Part shown: piece by piece, positions 30,972 through 34,527 of the stretch
Layout of the letters: each line of letters opens with the position of its first letter
Numbering within the stretch: the stretch's first letter is position 1
IMG/VR virus record: IMGVR_UViG_3300048592_000257
Span: 1 to 34,527 of that record
Source of the DNA: a virus
Length of the DNA: 34,527 nucleotides
Direction: 5' to 3' (one strand)
Program-made: the position numbers and the translations under genes
Notes under the pieces: model-generated
Database searches by the model: none
What the model was told of the DNA's origin: nothing
The model's input: only the letters and a program-made list of their open reading frames with translations

Positions 30972-31144
30972 GCAATTCAGAAACCCTGATCCGCGCCGCC
31001 GAGCTGCTGGAAGAACTGGCGCGGGATATCTACGACTGCAACACCTCCGATGATAAGTGGCCGGAGGACTCCAAGACCGAACTCAAGCAGCACGAAGAAC
31101 TGATCGACGTGGCCTGCGAGCTGCGGAGGATGGCGAAGTCATGA
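30968..31144 (+). CDS. Small acidic helical protein (58 aa), unknown
   Basis: GTG at 30968 overlaps the previous stop as GTGA and opens a 58-aa frame: SNSETLIRAAELLEELARDI, then a polar turn, then KTELKQHEELIDVACELRRM. It is clearly helical and acidic. The stop overlaps the next ATG (ATGA). It is too short for many gene lists. Function unknown. Confidence 0.7.
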   Translation: MSNSETLIRAAELLEELARDIYDCNTSDDKWPEDSKTELKQHEELIDVACELRRMAKS

Positions 31145-31419
31145 CCGACACCGAACTGATCGACTGGGCGCGGCGGGAGTGGATTTGCGATCCCGCCGAC
31201 CTCAACTCAGACCCGTTTCGATTCCCGCCGGACGAAGTGATTTCGGCGCTGCTGGACCTGCTGCCCGCCATCGCTGAGTGGGCTGACACATACCGGGTGT
31301 CCGAACCGGACGAGGAGCCGGATTGGGATTTCGGCACCTGCGGGCCGAGTATCCGGCTGTGTCAGCTCCACCTCGACGCCCTCGCCGCGATCTACGTGGC
31401 TAAGGGGGACAAGCCATGA
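31141..31419 (+). CDS. Small acidic early protein, unknown (92 aa)
   Basis: A 92-aa protein: TDTELIDWARREWICDPADL, then FPPDEVISALLDLLPAIAEW, then an acidic region (EPDEEPDWDFG) and a helix (LCQLHLDALAAIYVAKG). Strong negative charge suggests it may mimic DNA or bind a basic partner; this is inference. Start and end overlap neighbours by ATGA. No family recognised. Confidence 0.7.
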   Translation: MTDTELIDWARREWICDPADLNSDPFRFPPDEVISALLDLLPAIAEWADTYRVSEPDEEPDWDFGTCGPSIRLCQLHLDALAAIYVAKGDKP

Positions 31420-31817
31420 CCGCCTACCTGCACAATCTGGCCCGCTGGGCCCGTGGCGTCCGCTGGCTCTGGTCGCGGGACGTGACACGGCTGCCGCCAG
31501 GCGCGCCGCGACCGACGCACGCGATCCGCTACCGGCCGGGCTGGAATCCGTGGAAATTCCTGCCGTGGTATCTGCTCGACATCGGCCCGAACGTGCTGAC
31601 AGGCGGCGCCGTGGAAACGCTATCGGCCATGATGCACCGCCACCGCGACGGGTGGGCGTGGGACAAGATCCTCGACGTGATCGAGCACGTGGACCCGGAG
31701 CACGGGGAAACGGCCGCCAGCTATCGCCCGCTATGGGGCTCGGTGGAGTTGCCCGTGCGCCAGCGCGTCGCGATCTGCTGCGCCTGGGCCGTCGTCCTAT
31801 GGTGGGCGGCGTCGTGA
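31416..31817 (+). CDS. Trp-rich early protein, unknown (133 aa)
   Basis: A 133-aa protein rich in tryptophan: LHNLARWARGVRWLW, WNPWKFLPWYLLDIG, DGWAWDKILDVIEHVD, and a C-terminal hydrophobic run (VAICCAWAVVLWWAAS) that may be a membrane anchor. Two cysteines lie in that run. No family is recognised. Placed just before excisionase, whose GTG overlaps its stop. Membrane association is likely; role unknown. Confidence 0.68.
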   Translation: MTAYLHNLARWARGVRWLWSRDVTRLPPGAPRPTHAIRYRPGWNPWKFLPWYLLDIGPNVLTGGAVETLSAMMHRHRDGWAWDKILDVIEHVDPEHGETAASYRPLWGSVELPVRQRVAICCAWAVVLWWAAS

Positions 31818-32053
31818 CGCTCCTGACGCTGCAAAGCTGGGCCGCGGCCGTTTATGGTGAGGCCGCCCCCGCGGCTGCTACGCTAAGGCGATGGGCGCGG
31901 GACGGGCTGATCTGCCCGGCGCCTGAAAAACACGGGCGCAGCTATTTCGTGCAACCCAACGCCCGGTATCTCGACCATCGGAGTATCCGCCATGCCACCA
32001 CGCCGGCGCGCACCCTCACGGAGAAACTGGCCCGATCATCTGCATTGCCGTGA
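31814..32053 (+). CDS. xis: Excisionase, lambda Xis-like
   Basis: A 79-aa protein from GTG at 31814, overlapping the preceding stop as GTGA. LLTLQSWAAAVYGE then AATLRRWARDGLICPAPEKHG then RSYFVQPNARYLD follows the winged-helix pattern of lambda Xis (TLQEW, then TVRRWVRE, then KDGREYLF). It directs the integrase to excise the prophage. An upstream ATG at 31799 would add five residues (MVGGV). Its 3' end overlaps the integrase start by 62 bases, as xis/int do in lambda. Expression in the early lytic operon fits excision on induction. Confidence 0.85.
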   Translation: MTLLTLQSWAAAVYGEAAPAAATLRRWARDGLICPAPEKHGRSYFVQPNARYLDHRSIRHATTPARTLTEKLARSSALP

Positions 32054-33089
32054 CGGATATTGGAGCTGGCGCGACCCACTGACCGGCAAGGAATACGGGC
32101 TCGGGCGCGATCGCGCCTACGCATTCGCGCAAGCCGTCGAGGCGAATCTGCACACTGCCGGGCTGCGCCGCTCGCCCCGCCTCATCGACCGCATCAGCGG
32201 CGGCGCGGACTTTACGCTCGGCGCCTGGCTCGATCGGTACGGGGAGGCGTTGGCCTGCCGCGACCTGGCCGCCAACACCCGCAAGAGTTACCGCAGCCTG
32301 ATCGCTCGAGCGCGCCGCCAGCTCGGCGACGATACGCCACTACGCTCGATTACCGCGCTCGTCGTGACCGATGCCTGTCGCGCCATCGAGGCGGAAGGCA
32401 AGGGGCGACTCGCGCAAGCGTTCCGCTCGCTGCTAAAGGACTGCTTCCGTGAGGCAGTCGTCGCCGGCTGGCTCGATGACAACCCGGTGCGCGCGACTCG
32501 CCTGCAGCCGGTGGCCGTCAAGCGCGCTCGGTTGACCATCGAGATGTTCCGCGCCGTATACGCCAGCGACGTGCCGCTGTGGCTGCGCATCGCGATGGGG
32601 CTCGCCATTGTCAGCGCCCAGCGCCGTGACGATGTGGCTGCGGCGCAGTTCTCCGATTTCCATGACGGCGGCTGGTGGCTGGTGCAGCGCAAGACCGGCG
32701 CCCGGCTGATGCTGCCGCTGGCATTGCGCCTCGACGCCGTCGGATTGTCACTGGCCGACGTGCTCAGTCAGGCTCGCAAGACCGGCATTGTCTCCCGCCA
32801 CCTGGTCCATCAGACCCGGCCATACGGCAACAGTCCGCTGGGTGAGCAGATATGGGTGGACACCATCAGCCGGCGGTTCACTGATGCGGTCGGCCGGCTC
32901 GGTCACGACTGGCAGGGCAAGACTCCGCCGACCTTCCACGAAATCCGCTCGCTCGCAGAACGCCTGTATTCGCGTCAGGGCGCCGTTCACACCCAGGAGC
33001 TACTCGGCCACCGCGACCCCCGCACGACCGCGCTGTATGCCGATACGCGCGGCGCTGAATGGGTCCGGGTGCGGTTCGGTGAGGGATAA
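31992..33089 (+). CDS. int: Tyrosine-family integrase
   Basis: A 365-aa phage integrase. The arm-binding N-terminus (HCRDGYWSWRDPLTGKEYGLG, lambda-like) is followed by the core-binding domain (about 75-170) and catalytic domain. Active-site residues: R211 in VSAQRRDDV, K234 in RKTG, H316 and R319 in FHEIRSL, H340 in LLGHRD, and nucleophile Y349 in TALYAD. It carries out attP-attB recombination; the probable attP is just downstream. CGGAG precedes the ATG. It is the last gene of the rightward operon and overlaps xis. Confidence 0.94.
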   Translation: MPPRRRAPSRRNWPDHLHCRDGYWSWRDPLTGKEYGLGRDRAYAFAQAVEANLHTAGLRRSPRLIDRISGGADFTLGAWLDRYGEALACRDLAANTRKSYRSLIARARRQLGDDTPLRSITALVVTDACRAIEAEGKGRLAQAFRSLLKDCFREAVVAGWLDDNPVRATRLQPVAVKRARLTIEMFRAVYASDVPLWLRIAMGLAIVSAQRRDDVAAAQFSDFHDGGWWLVQRKTGARLMLPLALRLDAVGLSLADVLSQARKTGIVSRHLVHQTRPYGNSPLGEQIWVDTISRRFTDAVGRLGHDWQGKTPPTFHEIRSLAERLYSRQGAVHTQELLGHRDPRTTALYADTRGAEWVRVRFGEG

Positions 33090-33269
33090 ATTCGGGATGA
33101 ATACGGGACGACCCCAGCAACGGCGCAGTGTTTCACGTGGATCGGATATTGCCCATGCAAACCAGCAAGACCCTCGTAACCCGTTGTTGCGGCGAGACAT
33201 TGTCGCTTTTTCCCGGCGTTGTCGGTGCGTCTATCACGGCGCAAAACGTACCATTACGAGCCAATGCAT
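33090..33269. other. Convergent intergenic region carrying attP
   Basis: 180 bases between the integrase (rightward) and zinc-ribbon gene (leftward). It holds the probable attP core at 33145-33180 and a weak stem GCGA...TCGC followed by five T near 33193-33211, which may end the integrase transcript. No tRNA-like segment was seen. Arm sites for Int were not resolved by eye. Confidence 0.6.
33145..33180 (-). other. Probable attP core: fragment of a host LMW protein-tyrosine phosphatase gene
   Basis: On the minus strand the frame ending at 33145 reads VTRVLLVCMGNI. RVLLVCMGNI is the beta-strand and P-loop start of low-molecular-weight protein-tyrosine phosphatases (consensus continuing CRSPTAEG). 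Here it is followed by RST and a stop, so homology ends near 33145. Phage attP cores commonly carry a piece of the target gene next to int. I infer that the host attB is the 5' part of an LMW-PTP gene and that the recombination site lies in this segment. The exact core length needs the bacterial junction sequence. Confidence 0.55.
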
Positions 33270-33626
33270 TCAAACACTTACCGGCGGATGCGGGAGGGCC
33301 GCGGCGCACTGGTCCGTGCCGGCCCTGCGATGGCGCTGATAGGCGCGCTCGCACGCCTCCATCATCAGCCGATACGGTTCGCTCGCGTGCGCTGCCGCTA
33401 GGTCGTGGTCGATGCTGCCGTAAGCGCCCAGCGCTTCACTGATTCGCGCCGCCAGAGGTTTCTCGCGCCGCCGCTGGCGGCTGTTGTAGTCGCGGTTATA
33501 GGCGCGGTCGCACTCCCGGCAGTACCCGCGCTTGGGGCGGAAGTGAGCGCGGGCGAGTAACTGGCGGCAACGCGGGCACCACTTCAGCCCGGCCCCCAGC
33601 CGGGCGAGATCAAGCCGCTCCGTCAC
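33270..33626 (-). CDS. Zinc-ribbon protein, last gene of leftward operon
   Basis: A 118-aa protein from GTG at 33626. Cysteines C17, C20, C36 and C39 (KWCPRCRQL, YCRECDRA) form a zinc ribbon; then a basic stretch (NRDYNSRQRRREKPLAARI) and a helical end (SEPYRLMMEACERAYQRH). This pattern resembles small DNA-binding or HNH-remnant phage proteins, but the HNH catalytic residues are not evident. It is the last gene before attP, after the lysis genes. It could be a late regulator, homing-endonuclease derivative or lysogenic accessory gene. Confidence 0.68.
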   Translation of the reverse strand: MTERLDLARLGAGLKWCPRCRQLLARAHFRPKRGYCRECDRAYNRDYNSRQRRREKPLAARISEALGAYGSIDHDLAAAHASEPYRLMMEACERAYQRHRRAGTDQCAAALPHPPVSV

Positions 33627-33650
33627 CGCGCTGGCCCGGCCTGCCCGAGT

Positions 33651-33743
33651 TCATCGCCACGCTGCCACTGCGGGGCGCCTCGCGTGTCTGACGGCGGCAT
33701 TGCCGTGCGATGGCAACATCGGGACCAGCCGGACCAGCATCAT
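33651..33743 (-). CDS. Possible 30-aa ORF in gap between lysis-region genes
   Basis: The gap 33627-33739 has a 30-codon ORF starting MMLVRLVPML and ending PAVAAW-Arg. Its ATG overlaps the stop of the exported protein as ATGA, as most real genes here do. It is short, of ordinary high-GC composition and without motif. It may only be chance. Nothing else is seen in this gap. Confidence 0.25.
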   Translation of the reverse strand: MMLVRLVPMLPSHGNAAVRHARRPAVAAWR

Positions 33744-34129
33744 TTGCACGCCTGCGCAATTTTCCGCTGCCGGGTCATTTCCGGGGCTCGCGGCCCCTCG
33801 TCCTCAGCCCAGAGCTGCCAGCGGTCGCAGATCGTCACGCCCGGTTCCCACGCTTGATCGTTCGGCAGGCTCATCGGTGAGAGCGCCTGCCGGTCGGCCG
33901 CAATCCGGGCGAGCGCTGAGAGCCGAGTTAGCATCGCCGGGTACAGGCTCGCTGCTTCGGTCGTGCGCGCCTCGTCCGGCCAGGCGCAGCCCCACACCAT
34001 CCGGGTGAGGCCCTGGGCGTCCCTGTAGGCCGCCATCCGGCAGCCGTGATCCTCGGCTGCCTCGCCGCGTGCCGCCCAGAGCAGCGCGATGACGACCAGC
34101 ACTAGAAACAGCCCGATGTATTTGCTCAT
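33740..34129 (-). CDS. Exported or membrane-anchored protein, lysis region
   Basis: A 129-aa protein from ATG at 34129, overlapping the endolysin stop as ATGA. It has an N-terminal signal-like segment (MSKYIGLFLVLVVIALLWAA then RGEAAED) and a periplasmic part with four cysteines (HGCRM, VWGCAW, TICDRW, ACK at the end), probably two disulphides. No family recognised. Being downstream of holin, spanins and endolysin it may help lysis, or be a late envelope protein. An upstream in-frame start exists but lacks the signal peptide at the N-terminus. Confidence 0.72.
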   Translation of the reverse strand: MSKYIGLFLVLVVIALLWAARGEAAEDHGCRMAAYRDAQGLTRMVWGCAWPDEARTTEAASLYPAMLTRLSALARIAADRQALSPMSLPNDQAWEPGVTICDRWQLWAEDEGPRAPEMTRQRKIAQACK

Positions 34130-34527
34130 GCGTACACCCCGCTCTGCGGTAGTTGAAAATGCGGCCCATCGACCAGCGGCCGGCGCCCGCGGCCGCGACA
34201 GTAACCGACGTAATCGCCGACCAGCCGCGCGAGATCGGTCGCGCCGTCGATCCGCGACCAGCACCCGCCCCACTCCACCGGCAGATCAAGCTCGTCGCCG
34301 GCGCGTGCGAACGACTCGGCGATACGCCGGTACAAGTCAAATTCCCAGCGCACCGCGCCGCCGACGTAGGCGACGACGTCGATCGCATGGCCGGTCAGGT
34401 GCCGGCTGTTCAGTGTCTTGCTCGCGCCCGCCTGGAACAGTTCGACCTGCCGCGCCTTGCTGCGCAACCCTTCAGTCACGCCAAAGTCCACCGTGGACAC
34501 CGCCAGCGCCGCGTGCGCGAGCCGCGC
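34126..34527 (-). CDS. Endolysin, 3' part (M15 peptidase catalytic region)
   Basis: This part (with the duplicated 127 bases) holds the catalytic residues of the 153-aa endolysin: the SxHxxGxAxD motif as SRHLTGHAID (H63 and D70 bind zinc), VEWGG (E105, general base position) and DGPHFQL (H143, third ligand). It is the L-alanyl-D-glutamate peptidase type (T5, A500-like). About 25 extra residues (CWSRIDGATDLARLVGDYV and on) separate WGG from DGPHF, where most relatives have only a short loop. No signal or membrane segment, so holin dependence is expected. The window edge cuts the gene; see the 5' part. Confidence 0.9.
   Translation of the reverse strand, partial: ARLAHAALAVSTVDFGVTEGLRSKARQVELFQAGASKTLNSRHLTGHAIDVVAYVGGAVRWEFDLYRRIAESFARAGDELDLPVEWGGCWSRIDGATDLARLVGDYVGYCRGRGRRPLVDGPHFQLPQSGVYA
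34401..34527. repeat. Right copy of 127-bp terminal direct repeat
   Basis: Exact copy of bases 1-127. Removing one copy restores a single endolysin gene and a circle of 34,400 bp. Confidence 0.93.

Noticed and set aside
33000-33354. Minus-strand ORFs across the int end and attP, including the phosphatase-like fragment, as genes
   Set aside because: The phosphatase-like frame stops directly after the P-loop start and lacks the rest of the enzyme. It is better explained as an attachment-site fragment than as a gene of the free phage.
1-34527. tRNA or rRNA genes
   Set aside because: No cloverleaf-like or tRNA 3'-end sequence was recognised by eye, including near int; a covariance-model search would settle it.

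Overview
The window is a complete or near-complete genome of a temperate, short-tailed (P22-like) phage from a GC-rich host, most likely a proteobacterium. The first 127 bases are repeated exactly as the last 127. This is the usual signature of a circular assembly cut at an arbitrary point, so the unique genome would be 34,400 bp. The endolysin gene runs across the cut. I infer podovirus morphology from the order terminase, portal with a long C-terminal helix, scaffold, P22-type coat, gp4-like and gp10-like tail factors, then large ejection-type proteins. There is no tape measure, major tail protein or sheath.

Layout. (1) Bases 1-24,921 and, across the cut, 34,527-33,270 form one long leftward (minus-strand) block. 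In transcription order it holds a Cro-like regulator, a terminator, small replication-module proteins, a YdaU/DnaT-like replication protein with an iteron-like array inside its gene, a small nuclease, tail-fibre genes, TerS, a TerL split into two overlapping ORFs, portal, scaffold, coat, neck/tail genes, three ejection-type proteins (one of 1819 aa), a spike-base-like protein, and the lysis genes (holin, Rz with nested Rz1, M15 endolysin), ending with an exported protein and a zinc-ribbon protein. (2) Bases 24,922-26,056 are the immunity region. A repressor and a small membrane protein lie between two operator clusters. The clusters share the 17-bp palindrome AATAGCAACTTGCTATT and cover two outward-facing promoters with the same geometry. 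(3) Bases 26,057-33,089 are a rightward early operon of small unknown genes, an ERF annealase, a lambda/YqaJ exonuclease, a coiled-coil protein, SSB, further accessory genes, then excisionase and tyrosine integrase. (4) Bases 33,090-33,269 separate the convergent operons and hold the probable attP. One strand there encodes the start of a low-molecular-weight tyrosine phosphatase (RVLLVCMGNI), so the host target is probably that gene.

How it works together. In the lysogen the repressor is expected to shut both outward promoters. After induction the rightward operon supplies recombination, SSB and excision functions, and the leftward transcript makes the Cro-like protein without a leader. It must then pass a strong terminator to reach replication, virion and lysis genes, which implies antitermination or another promoter. 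Nearly every gene overlaps the next by an ATGA or GTGA junction, so translational coupling is probably general.

The least expected features are the phosphatase-type attP, the matched operator/promoter architecture with a leaderless Cro and a structured early leader, the split terminase, the iteron array inside the replication gene, and the giant ejection protein with a zinc-protease motif and a possible nuclease-like domain.
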